A DNA stretch of 64,000 bases. Source: Rhodocollybia butyracea (Eukaryota > Basidiomycota > Agaricomycetes > Agaricales > Omphalotaceae). The stretch lies in the NCBI GenBank assembly GCA_015501585.1, contig JADNRY010000150.1, positions 91,420 to 155,419 on the forward strand, given 5' to 3'. The notes under the pieces are model-generated. The model had not been told where the DNA came from and did not search any database. It was given only the letters and a program-made list of their open reading frames with translations. Made by a program: the position numbers and the translations under genes. Numbering within the stretch: position 1 is the stretch's first letter; each line of letters opens with the position of its first letter. Positions 10,151 through 21,138 of the stretch are shown here, in pieces.

Positions 10151-13100
10151 TCAAGCGCGCCTCATCTGGAACAATTGATAAGGGAAGGCCTGGGGGGGAA
10201 GAGACGGTGCGGTTCTGAGAGGCTCAACAATGATCTGAAAGAAGAAAAGTCGTCAACACATGGAAGAATTCGAGTTGATGAAAACTCAGGCTTACATGCC
10301 CCGGTTCTTCAGAATCAATGTTATCTGCCGTCCAGGCCAATTTGGATGGGTCAGCCACTTGAATCCTTAAAAAAATACCGGTTAATATACAATTATAGGT
10401 CCAGTTGAAAATGCAGCCTACACATATAGGTCCGGTCCTTGATATTGGAAAGATGTGATTTCCCACTCATTACTTTGACTCTCATCAACGGTCGCAATGA
10501 CTCTGTGATGATCTTGAGCACCAGTATACCTGTAACCATCCAAGATGGAGAGTAGGTAAGTACCGCTGTCTGTGCGAGTGACTTGCCACTGGAAGAGGTG
10601 TTGGATAATAAAATAGAACACGATATTACCACTCGGGATAATATATAGCACAATGGCAGAATAGAGTGAAAAGCACAATATATTCCGTTTGCCCCCTACA
10701 GCACTGAGAGAGGGGCAATCGGATGAGGTAGCGTATATCTAGCTACTGCTTATATACTGGTAATGGGGGTGATAGGAAATAAGTACGTGTAAGTACGTGT
10801 CAATAATGAGTGTGAGATAACTATGAGCTTGATCAATCATAACAATGATACTGATATCTTGTGATATCCAACAAGAGGATGTGTATGAGGTGACTGAGTA
10901 CTAGCCCCGAATACGGCCTGTATAATTTGGAGTCAGGGTAGTGAGTTTGGAGTCACGATGGTGAGTCTTGAGTATATTTGATTTGCGTTTGCGTCAAAAC
11001 TTTCGAGTTTGAGTCAGTTGAGTCAAAAAGATTTGAGTATGAGTCTATTTGATTTGAGTATGAGTTAACTCAATTGGCGTATGAGTTTACTTGATTGGAG
11101 TCTGAGTAAAAATGGTATTCTATCAAGTAGAGTGTAGCTTTATGGACATATATAGTGCTATATGGCAGGTCAGAATCCAGTACTCAGCTATGCGCTGATA
11201 ACTCTTCACTTTTTTGCTAATATTATGGGCCACTTTTTAAGCTTACTACAGTGACTCCCAGTATTTCGATGGGAACCAGGCCGCCGTGTGGTGGCACTGC
11301 AAATACATTACTGTGCACAGCTGTGCCTAGGTGTGTCAGAACAAATTCTATGCGTCGGCGCGATTGAGTTCACACTGCCACAGTAGAGCATCTGAGCATC
11401 TGCGGCACACAGATTGCGCGGCATGTTTGGTGCGGGCCCGGCTGTTCCTCGATGGTACCACCCTGGTTCTTCCTTCCTTCCGGCCTAGCTTTCCGCTCAA
11501 GCGCATCGATAAATTTGCAAAATATTTTGATGGGTTTTGAAAACAGCATATAAGGTCCGGATTTGCGCTTTTTTGCGCTTTTTACCCCCGCTCCCAAAAA
11601 AAACCTGTAGCCTAGTAGTATACAGTTACCATTATGAGTTGGTTTGTAAGTCGCCAAGCAAAGAAATACAGTTAAAGTAATAATGTAATTACCAGACTCA
11701 GCTCCGCAAGTACATTGCCAATGCAATTTACCCCAACAATCCAGAGGCACATTCGGCACCTCCTGTGCCGCCTCCTGCCACTGCCTTTGACACACTTCCA
11801 CTGTTCAACGAGAACGGTATGTTTTTGAAATGTGTAGTGTGAATCATAGGTTAATATTGTTATAATAGGTATACAAATCGGCTTTCAACGGGTCCCTCAC
11901 AATGCTACCGCACAGTTGAACATGCCGCCTGCTTTGGGTACCTTGGCTGGACCTCCAAAAATTGCTACAAGCACTTCATGGCCTCCCACTGCTCCAGTTG
12001 TCACCGCTCCCCAACCTCGAAACTGGACAGAAATCCCATCCTTTGATCTCACCAACCCTGCTTTGCAAACTTCGTTCATTCCACTAGATCCTCAACCCCC
12101 TTCAGAAACCCAGTTGGATCAAGGTGTGATTGCTACCTCGTTGGAGAATCTAAATGGTGGGGAGTGGGACCCTGGGTTAATGGGCGCTTTTGGATGGATC
12201 TGAATTACACAGAGCTTCTTGACACCAAGTGGGTTGCAGTGCACTGGCTACCAAAGGAAACTCTTCATATAATGGCAAAGGTTCTATCCACTCTCCTGAC
12301 ATTGCAGGGGGAAAAGTCCGTAACAAAAAATGTCTGGGTGTTTTATGCTGCACCAATGAAGACTGCAACTACATCGGCCGACTCAAGTGACACCTGGAGG
12401 CCTTCAAAAGCAACTTGACGACCAGTGTCCATCCTGCTCTTCTGCGCTCAGTCATGAGACTTGTGCATCACGATCCTACATTATTCAGTGGGGACAAGTT
12501 GGGAATGACATATCCACTTCACAGTACCGTTACATAAAGGGATTTGCTCATACTCACAGCCGCATTCCAAATGTTGCCGCACTACCTCTGCTGAAGATAA
12601 ACGGTTCACATCCACATACTCAAATCGCCCTAAGGTAACACCTACACAGCTCATGGTTGGTCCTGCTGCTCCAGAAGGATTTGGGCCTGGAGCTGCCGAG
12701 TTGGGTCAGAAGTTTGCCAGTCAAGCGTACACAGGTTACCGCTTGCGTCAGGAGAAGAAGAAAAATGGTAATGGTCCAACTAGTGCATTTGGGACCTTTG
12801 AAAAACTGCAGCAGTGGAAGCAGAAACACCCTGATGCTACCTGCAAGGATTTGTCAGCAATGACATTGTTTGTATTACATTGCAGACGGACTGGATGAGG
12901 CAGCAGCTGATGCCTGATATGTCAGGGGTTTCCGAGCCACTGGGTGGATTGCTTACGGATGCTGCCCATAAATACTGGGATGATCCTAATGGCCGCCTGA
13001 TTGTCACCTCGATCTACTCTCCCCTCATTCAAAAATGGGTTCCGGTTCTTTTTTCCTATGCCAATGGTTCCACTGCTGCTCATTATGAGTACCACTTCTT

Positions 13101-16100
13101 GATCCTTATTGAAAGCATTGCTGAGGTGGCAGCTGAGAGAGGCATCTCCATCAAGTGATGAACATCTGGTTGGGGTCAGTTTTTCTGAAATCTGTATATG
13201 ACCCCTTTCAGTGACTGATTGAATCTTCAGGTTGTTGACTTCAGTGATCCAGAGCAGATTGGCTTTCAAGATGCTTATTGTACCTATTTCCTCGCCCAAC
13301 CTAATGATCCCCGCTTGGAAGAACAGCTGAGAGCTGCTGCGAAAAAGTTGCTGAAAGGCTGTCTCTATCACTATCTCAAAGCTGTTGAGCGGATTGCAAA
13401 GATGTCAACAATGGTTGATCCAAACACCAAATCAGAATTTCGAGCGCTTGCTGCATCTCTTCCCAAGCTCCAAACTCTTGCCGAGTTTCATGATGCAGTA
13501 CTACAAATCCGACAGAAATGGCCCCGCGCATCCAGTTGGTTGAACTGGTGGCTCAACATAGATCATGCAGCAATGTTGTTTGAGTGTATGCGTGCAATGC
13601 CATCACACCTTGCTTCCAAGCTTCCAGAAACCACTAATCCAGAAGAGGCTATACATGCTACTATCCACCGTGCAGTTGGTAAAAACCATCCTTTTTTTGC
13701 CGGCTTGGATGGACTGTTGGTTGTTATCAAATGGTACGACAGCAAGTACAGAATGCTCAGTGTATATCTCCTTTCCATCAATTTTTATCCTTTGGTTGAC
13801 GTTTCTGCTGCAGTGGGAATCAAAAATCATTACGGAAAGTCTGGTCAAGAAGTGCGAAAGGCTCTGAAAGCAAAATTTGGAACAACACACCCTAGCCGTA
13901 ATATCCTAAGGCAAAGGCAAGGGAGCGGCGCAAAGGCGTAATGAAGGAAACCCCCCATACAGGCCAAGGAAGACTATTTCTCGCCTACGTCGCTCTAAAA
14001 AAACCCATTATCTCCCCTCTCAGAAAACGGAACCATCTGGCAAAATCTTCCACACATCATCGCAGTTCACATCAGCTCGTCAATTCTGAGTCAAGCACTG
14101 ACTCTACTTATCTCCTGAATCTCACACACACTCAGACTCATCCACATCTCTTGACTCCGCGTCTGTCAATGATTCAGGTTCAGATGCACCTCCTAATCCT
14201 TCAAAGAGCAGAGTACCCTGATAGGGGCGCGGCAGAAGCTAAGCACATGTCACCTTCTAAACTGAATGCTAAGTCAGCTGAAAGCCAGTTCCATGCTATA
14301 CAACTATCGACCATGCATGAGCTTCCTGGCCCGGCATGGACTAATAATTCCTGTTGGCTAGATTCTTCCATGGAGGCTCTTTTCTGTCCAATGGCCTTTT
14401 ATGGTAGTTTGGCAGAGTTCAAATCCATTATCACTACTGCCGAAGAAGATCCATCTTCACCAAGTCCTCTATACTGCTTGTATCTCGCATTTCAGTTCCG
14501 TATGGCAGAAGGAATCAATAAATTCCAGCGCCCTAGCCTTGGCCCTGTTTCTCCCTTCCGGCAGCCTGCAGAAAGAAATCACTAACATCCGGGATGCCTT
14601 CTGTAAAGTTCTCCATGAAACCCACACTGTAGAGGGAAAAGTCGGAGCATATCAGATGCCTTTGGTAAATCAAAAAAAAAATGCCCTAGTCAATTTTGTG
14701 ATAACATTTTTCTGTCAGGGATGCTTGACAATCTTCTTCCAAACAACTCACCAGCTTGTGACTTTTTCAAACCACACAGTTTGCAGTTCTGGAAATGTAT
14801 GCATGAGGGGACCGGAATGCAGCACTGTCTTATTACCCCTCATATAAAACCAATTGGTTGGTCTCCATTAGACGACAGTGGATCAGTATCATGGGAAGAT
14901 CCAAAGTTGGTTCTCTTTCCTATGTCAACCCAGTCTAGCTATTACAGTGAAGGAAGACTCTGGTTGCTGGAGAAAAGAAACAGAGAAAGATGAGATTGTT
15001 GGAGTTTGTCCAGGAAGCTCCAAGTCATTGAGCTCTTAACGGAGATTCCAGTAATCCTAATCATCACACCAGATGTCACAGTAGGCAAGTATCCATTAAA
15101 TTTCCTCTTTGCAAATGTCTCATATCCAGCAGAAAACATACTGGGATTTTCCCATGCAACTTTGCCCGGATCAGAAGCTGCAGCAAAAAAGGAGTTGTTT
15201 ATGAGCTAGTCTCACGTATCTTCTTTGGCCATCAGCACTACACTACCCATATGGCAATTCCACTACTTCAAAAGCCAAGGCCGTTTTTATACATGATGGG
15301 ATGATGTTCCAAGGATATCTCAGCATTCAAAAGGCAAGGTTGCAGATTTGCTTGCTGGAGCTCATCCTCCCTGTGCATCCGGATTTACAACCTTTTCGGC
15401 TATCTACAAGCTCAAAGGGGGGGTTGATGCTCAGCAGAAGTTTCGAGTACAACAACAGGTTGAGATCAAAAACACACTTGACATCAACATAGAAAACCAA
15501 CCTATTCCAGCTCTTGATTCTCCTAATTGGATTCCATGCTCCACCTCCTCAAAACGTTCCCGGGAGTACAACTTTACCTCGTCTGGTGTACCTACCAAAC
15601 TCTTTGTTGATGCCCCCTTTCCTACACTGGATGGACCAAGTGGGGACGACTTTCAACTTGGTGATCCAACATATCTCTCAGATGACTCAGAGTCCATCAC
15701 TCACCTCCTTTTGAGTACACTAGAAAATGAGTTCACATCCCCTGCCCCAGTCATATCCACCGACAGTAACCTCAGCATCTCAAGCTCTCCTCTACCATCT
15801 TCACCTCATCATATACTCTGCAGATGTGGTGTTGAATCAAATGGATATAGAGAGAGCATTGAACAGATGACTGTTCAATGCGCAATCTGCAAAAATTACA
15901 CCCACACAGGTTGCATCACCATGCGTTTCAATGGCCAAATTCCGAAGCATTTTGAATGTGATGACTGCAGATTTCCTGAAGTCCAACATGTTCTTAGGGA
16001 TGGCTTTGCACACTTCAGAAATACCCTACCAGGCCTACGAAAGCAGAAGCTAGCTAGCATTGCAAACCGTCTGTTGTGAGTTTTAAGCATTAATAATTCC

Positions 16101-19086
16101 CCAATTGAATTCTAAAATTATTAAAGTCCTGGAAAGGGCATACTGGTTTGCCAAGGAGGTACATACTATTATCCAGCTCGACTGATTGCATGGGATAAAA
16201 AATTAAAGACTGGAACTGTTGAGATGTGGCGGGGTATTCAATCTCCAGCAGCAGCAGGGGAATAATTGATAATGTCAGTTTACCTGATATAGTTGATGGG
16301 GCTATGGCAAGATCAAGATGGATGTCGCACAATTCGGGTAAGAAGTACAATAATTCAGAGTTGCCAGTTGCTTTTATTGATCTAGACATAGTTGGATCAT
16401 ATATCCGTCCACTTGAAGAGCAGATTCATAAGCAAGAAGCAGAAGATGATCTCCTTGTAAACCCAACCACAGTCAGATGCAGCAGTGAAATAGCAGCTGT
16501 GCTTCAGCCACACCGGGTTCTTCTTATGGAGTTGGCTATTAATCCAGAGAAGTTTTCACTAAAACAAGTACCTGCTCTTGCTCTCCAAAAACTCCAAAGA
16601 CCTAATCAGCGGAAATGCTACATATTACACTGGGGGACTATTGGCTACACAGGTAGCAGAGATAAATAATTGGATACATACAAAAATTCCCATGGCAGAC
16701 AAAACTAGATATCAACATGATGCTTAGACCTACTATAGGACATGCTCGTACTCTTGTTGTAGCACATCTATTTCGCTCTGAGTTCATGGGTGATATTGAA
16801 GATGGGACTCTAGAGCAAAAGGTGCTGGAAAAGGCTTGGAAGAGATTGAAGGACTGGACTGGGCGCACAAACTACTGGGAAGCCAAGGCCAAAAAATTGT
16901 TTGATGTCAACTTTGAGGCTATCAGTCTGTTGGATAAAATTATGTTTGATGAATCAGAACGAGCAGGGGCTGCAGGAAAACCATCAGTGGGGTTTGGACA
17001 TTGGACCACACGAGCTTGCTTGGACTCCTCAAATCAATCACCATTCTGTCACTACAGACAAACGCAGAGATGGAAAAGATGAAAGAAAACCTTGGTATGT
17101 TTTATTCCGGTATTTCATTTTCTAATCCTTATTAACCTGTGGCACTTGTTATAGCATGGGAAAAACTATGATTTTGTTGCGGAACAGTATGAGATGGAAC
17201 GTGCAAAGGAGCGCAGAAATAACCAGCAAGCTAGGTCAAAGGCTCCAAAGAGAAAGAAGCCAGAAGTGACACCTGCAGAGGATACTAGTAAAGAGAGGAA
17301 AGAAAGGCCGACTCGCAATCCCAAACGGACCCGACTCCATCAATGATGTACGTTGTCCACTTATTGTTGGAAAGGGCTTGAAATCTGATACAGCTATAGG
17401 ATGATGCAAAGCTATATGTCTATTTATTGACTTGACTTTGATATTATTTATGTACTAAACCTTGACTAAACCAATCTTGACTTGACATCAGTTGTAGAGG
17501 AGCTATCCGGCATAGCATGTACACTTGTGGGAGCGGTACCAACGTTATCTCCAATGATACTCAAGGGACTCCAACAATACTCAAGTGACTCCAATATGTA
17601 GATGCATACGGGATTGTCAACTCTCAGAGTGAGCAGTGCTCCAGCAATAATAAAAGAGTGAGTAAATGGGCACAAAACAAATGAGTATGAACAAGCAATC
17701 TGGTGAGTGACAAACAGGTGCGGCAATGAATGGTTATGATATTTTCAAGCGGGTATGAGCGAGCATGGTCCAACAGCAATTAAACAACAAACAGGCACAG
17801 GTGCGGCGCCGACAATGAGGGAATTTGGGCACAGTAAGTGCAGCAGCGGGTGAGAGAATTTGGGCACACTGAATTAGACACTGATAAGTACAATGGCGGG
17901 TAAAATGGATTCAACAGTGGCTACAAGCACAACAGATGGCGGCGAGCATTGAGTCTCATAATCTGTAGATGTGTATGGGATCGTCGACTCTCAGAGCAAG
18001 AGGAATCGCGGCGACGTAGTGTACATTCAATAAACTACCTAATTATCTAAAAGACGGAGCGACTAGACGACAGTAAGTATACTTTAACACAATACAACTC
18101 AAGCAACTCCAATAAAACTCAAGTGACTCCAATTAAACTCAAGTGACTCCAATTAAACTCAAGTGACTCCAATTAAACTCAAGTGACTCCAATAAAACTC
18201 AAGTGACTCGTACTTGACTCACTCAACTCTAATAAGACTCAAATGACTCCGAGTTGAATTTTTTAGTGTGACTCAAGCTTGACTCAAGCTTGACTCACTG
18301 AACTCCAATGTAACTCAAGTGAACTCAAATGTAACTCAAGTGACTCAAATATAAATATGAGTCAAACATTTGAGTCACTTGAGTTTGAGTATACTCAAGT
18401 CCTTGACTCAACTTGACTCAATTTGACTCAATTTGACTCAACTTGACTCAACTTGACTCACTTGACTTTTTAACATTTGAGTTCAAGTCAAGTGCGTATA
18501 AATTTGGAGTAAGTGGAGTCAAGAGTTATAACATTTTCACTCTGAGTTGGTGATATGTTTTAGATATTCCGTGTCCAGTATTACTTTAGGATAACTAGAG
18601 TTTGTTATCCATTGGTATCTAGATAGCTTTGTACACTGCGAAGCTCATTGATGGGTGTATTGATCCCATCAAAGCAACTTATGCTAAGGTAAAGACGGTG
18701 AGCGGCGAGAATCCCAACCAGAAAACATTCAGCACACTGTTCAGGCTGTAGTACACAATTATACATATTATTTGACATTGTGTAAGTGAACGACTAGGTA
18801 CTTATGATTTAAGTAGTTGACTCTAATAAATTTGCGTCAAGACTCAAGACTCACCTGACTCCAAATTTTGACGCAAGACTCACATGCCTGACTCCAAATT
18901 CTATCTACCGCCCCGAATATTAGTTCTCACCTTGTGGCTGAAATCGTTCTGAGAGAAAGTAACAAGTTGCTGGAACGGAAGGGGAATCCGAGGTTCAATA
19001 CCGACAACACCACCTTTGCCACCCCCAGAGGTGATGATGTAGATACCGGGTTCGGGGCCAGGCGTAGGAGGGATAGACATAGACAT
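10151..19086 (-). CDS. Beta-trefoil serine protease inhibitor (MEROPS I66, cospin/cnispin-like), split by a transposon in intron 1
   Basis: Four exons are predicted: 19086-18931, 10588-10422, 10365-10296 and 10234-10151, with GT-AG junctions that keep frame and give about 158 residues, normal for I66. The start MSMSIPPTPGPEPGIYIITS fits the family opening (PGxYxI), and no signal peptide is present, as for cytosolic mushroom inhibitors. Exon 2 starts WQVTRTDSGTYLL and includes EWEITSFQYQGPDLY; exon 3 has IQVADPSKLAWTADNI; exon 4 ends LFQMRRA, all matching the repeating beta-trefoil pattern. Known members inhibit trypsin-like proteases and serve in fruit-body defence. Intron 1 contains the whole 8.0-kb Mutator-like element, inserted about 11 bp from the 5' splice site. 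The exons look intact, but splicing of an intron of about 8.3 kb is doubtful in this type of genome. Confidence 0.7.
10905..10913. repeat. Left 9-bp target site duplication (CCCCGAATA)
   Basis: The 9-mer CCCCGAATA directly before the element start at 10914 is repeated exactly at 18911-18919. Nine-bp duplications are characteristic of Mutator-like transposition. Confidence 0.85.
10914..11110. repeat. Left terminal and subterminal GAGTC repeat array
   Basis: After the terminal repeat the plus strand carries many GAGTC, TGAGT and TTGAGTATGAGT motifs spaced about 8-20 bp apart. The same motif occurs in inverted orientation (GACTC) near the right end. Dense subterminal repeats of this kind are usually transposase-binding sites; that role is inferred. 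Confidence 0.7.
11634..13941 (+). pseudogene. GCM zinc finger plus MULE-type DDE transposase, frames broken
   Basis: A small first exon (11634-11645) and exons at 11696-11816 and from 11869 give a proline-rich N-terminus. Around 12290-12480, in two frames, a GCM1/WRKY-type finger is visible: KKCLGVLCCTNEDCNYIGR, then QCPSCSSALSHETC. The transposase core follows: LLTDAAHKYW (first Asp, codon 12958), WVPVLFSYANGSTAAHYEYH, VVDFSDPEQIGF (second Asp, codon 13237), the C-x2-H segment KGCLYHYLKAVERI, and TTNPEEAIHATIH (Glu at about 13642-13647). The triad is therefore present. A stop follows FGWI near 12202 and frame changes near 12205, 12285 and 13158 are not all explained by introns, so I call it a pseudogene. 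Confidence 0.7.
13941..16670 (+). pseudogene. Transposon-borne USP-like deubiquitinase + PHD finger + Tudor/BAH-like protein, frames broken
   Basis: The plus-strand frames show, in order: a Cys box of C19 ubiquitin-specific proteases (WTNNSCWLDSSMEALF, Cys codon at 14352); a helical insert with KEITNIRDAFCKVLHE; a His box (YELVSRIFFGHQHYTTHMA, candidate His codon at 15236); a PHD-like finger at about 15817-15970 (CRCG, then QCAICKNYTHTGC, then FECDDC); and, after an intron, GGTYYYPARLIAWDKKLKT followed by MWRG, resembling Tudor/BAH-type chromatin modules. USPs cleave ubiquitin from proteins and PHD fingers read histone tails, so the parent element may have acted on host chromatin. Several stops and frame changes occur between modules. 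Whether it was one protein with the transposase is unknown. Confidence 0.55.
16680..17345 (+). pseudogene. C-terminal basic region of the transposon-encoded protein
   Basis: An open stretch reads MLRPTIGHARTLVVAHLFRS and continues through alpha-helical, lysine-rich sequence (KAWKRLKDWTGRTNYWEAKA). After a GT-AG intron near 17093-17154 it ends with a strongly basic tail (KAPKRKKPEVT, then RPTRNPKRTRLHQ) that looks like a nuclear localisation signal. It probably belongs to the USP/PHD protein, but the connection around 16670 is not in frame. Confidence 0.45.
17346..18097. other. Non-coding right arm of the transposon
   Basis: No open coding segment is visible. The stretch holds scattered CTCAAG-GACTCC motifs from about 17560 and a partial internal repeat (GATGCATACGGGATTGTCAA near 17600 against GATGTGTATGGGATCGTCGA near 17970). 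It is the spacer between the last coding piece and the dense subterminal array. Confidence 0.6.
18098..18560. repeat. Right subterminal GACTC array (minisatellite-like)
   Basis: A run of near-identical 20-bp units CAAGTGACTCCAATTAAACT (five to six copies at about 18115-18205) passes into irregular ACTC/GACTC repeats and then TTGACTCAA repeats at 18395-18470. Orientation is inverted relative to the left GAGTC array, as expected of transposon subterminal sites. Further GACTC motifs lead to the right terminus at 18910. Confidence 0.8.
18911..18919. repeat. Right 9-bp target site duplication (CCCCGAATA)
   Basis: Exact copy of 10905-10913. It lies between the right end of the element and the 5' splice site of the interrupted protease-inhibitor intron (donor GTGAGA, read on the minus strand, begins at 18930). 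Confidence 0.85.
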
Positions 19087-20250
19087 AGTAATACTGTGAA
19101 AGACTGATGTAGACGACTGAGGGGTCGATAGAGAAACGAGCAAGCTGATCCTATGTATTTATACGCGATTTTGGCCTTAAGTTGTCAGCAAGGCTGATCC
19201 ATAGCGCCAATGAAATTGTGGCGCAGATATTCGTAAGTTTTTACAGGACTCAGGCTGTAACACCAAACATTTTTACGTCGCAAGTCGTAACTTTGGTGTC
19301 ATTTCTTTCGGTGTCATTTAACAGCTGAAGCGAGGGTTGAGCGAGGCATAAAAGGAGTATATACATCTTAATACCCCAGTCTGATTTGGGATAAATCGAA
19401 GTTCTTAGTTTACAGAGAGTATGGCATATATAGATTGGTGACATTTGTTATTCTCGTAAATAATCTCATGAGAGAAATGGTATCAAGTATGCTAGCTAGG
19501 GATCTAGCTATGCACGTAGTCGTTGTAGTCCTAGCTTAGCCTCTATGCATGTGGTAGGTATAAGTCATGTGTAAAAGTCACCACATCTCAGTGGGATTAA
19601 AAAAACTTTGGAGAAAACTCGCTTTCACCTCATCTGCCATCAGGGGTTGACGCAATGCCGGTAGACATACTGTAGTACAGCTGTTCGGTTCCTTCGAATC
19701 TCCAAGCACCCCCACAAGTCCAGAGCGAAGAGCGAGTCAGAGCTGAATGATCAAGCCCGAGTTACGTTCCCTCAAGGCCTCAAGTCCCCAAGTTCCAGAT
19801 TTCATATGTCGACTTTTTCTGATTGAAGATATCACAGATTTCTACAGGAAGATGCGAGAAAGAGCGAAGAACAAGCCGAAGTAGCTGCAATTTCAAGTAC
19901 ACATGATATTGAGGTTATGTTAGAGCGATTTATGGCCACGACGTTTTGCACGCCTATTGTAGCTACGAACGTTCAAGTTGCGTATAGTTCCTAGAGCAAG
20001 ATCAAAGTATGTCAGTAGTATGTCACCACTCCACCTGGAATTTACCAGTTATCATTGGTATCCGATCAATGAGCGAAAAGGAGGCGAGTATTGGACTTGA
20101 CAGGGAGTCATAGAATTGACGCAAATCCAGAGATCGACAACGGTGGCCAAGGTGCTCTTTCGTTCCAACAGAGGTGGTAGAGTGGTTCTTGTTCGATATC
20201 TGATGAAGATGTAGTGTATCTGCTCTTTCACGTTGTGACGGAGTTGGTAA
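19087..20250. other. Promoter side of the protease-inhibitor gene and unassigned sequence
   Basis: The first few hundred bases should hold the promoter of the minus-strand inhibitor gene; TATTTATACGCG at about 19157-19168 is a weak TATA-like site. Beyond that no frame shows a recognisable protein and no repeat other than the start of the 20251 tandem unit is apparent. Confidence 0.4.
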
Positions 20251-20421
20251 AGCGGCTCTTGCTAGTAGATGATTGATGATCGATGAACGTTCATAGTACG
20301 TACCATCGGCGGACTGTTTCGCTCTGGCGAGCTGGGAAAGCGGCTCTTGTTAGTAGATGATTGATGAATGATGTCGATGAACGTTTATAGTACGCACCAT
20401 CGGCGGACTGTTTCGCTCTGG
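20251..20421. repeat. Two-copy tandem repeat, about 85 bp per unit
   Basis: Units 20251-20338 and 20339-20421 both begin AGCGGCTCTTG and end CGGACTGTTTCGCTCTGG, with a small indel around GATTGATGA. An older partial copy of the unit start can be seen just upstream. Confidence 0.8.
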
Positions 20422-21094
20422 CCTGAGACTCGAAGGATAGTGTGAATAGTTTGATATTGAGAACAGTATAATTTGAGTTCTAGAAACGGCCAGGAATGCA
20501 GGGAGTAAACACTGCCAAAAAAACAAGGTCTTGTCTGGCCATCGCTCAAAATATCTCTCCATGGAGATATCCTGCACCAATGGGGAGCCACTATATCTCA
20601 TCCAAGAGAAGCTAGAAAATCAAGAATAACGGCCATGTTCCGTTGTCCAAACATCAACGTTCGTTGTGTACACGCTTTCTAATTCCATGGTTCAGTCCAC
20701 TGATCTTTACCTCAGTCTCCTGAAGCAAATGGTATTTTCTGTCAATTAGCAGCTCTAGCCGGTCTCCGTGGCTCCGTAGGCCTTTGCGGAGTCATTTTTG
20801 TCCTCAATATGTATATGGGGGTGGGTATTGCCAGACTCGGCGAGATAATCATAAATCGAGTAACCAAGCAAGCTGGGCGCTCAAATCAAGCTCAAATGAT
20901 AGCAAGATCATCCACAGCTTTTGCATCCAGAATGCTTCGAAAGGGCCAAGATTTGCTAGGCCTATGCATCCTGTCTGTGGGCCAAGAAACAGTCCGCGGT
21001 AACTAGTTTCATTGGGCGGGTATAGAATTGACTTGCGGAGTAATTAGTACTCAACTTGTATGAACTCACCTTTGAGCATCCATATATCGATGGA

Positions 21095-21102
21095 TATAAA
21101 AT
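21095..21102 (+). promoter_or_regulatory. TATA box of small secreted protein gene A
   Basis: TATAAAAT lies 44 bp upstream of the predicted ATG at 21139. The paralogue has TATAAAAA at the matching position. Confidence 0.6.
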
Positions 21103-21138
21103 CTGGCCAGACGTGTATACAGGGCTTCATCAGCAGCA

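Larger units (their letters stand above)
10914..18910 (+). mobile_element. 8.0-kb Mutator-like DNA transposon with subterminal GAGTC arrays
   Basis: The ends are imperfect inverted repeats: the left reads CGGCCTGTATAATTTGGAGT and the right, reverse-complemented, CGGTAGATAGAATTTGGAGT, and both continue into TCAGG and spaced TGAGTC motifs. Identical 9-bp duplications flank the element. Inside, on the plus strand, lie degraded frames for a GCM-type zinc finger plus DDE transposase (11634-13941), a USP/PHD/Tudor-like protein (13941-16670), and a basic C-terminal piece (16680-17345). The 9-bp duplication and the GCM/WRKY-type finger both point to the MULE superfamily. Broken frames with a perfect target duplication suggest a copy moved in trans or one that decayed after insertion. 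Confidence 0.8.

Noticed and set aside
18098..18560. CRISPR-like regular repeats
   Set aside because: The units are nearly adjacent with no unique spacers, in a eukaryotic transposon end; it is a subterminal/minisatellite array.
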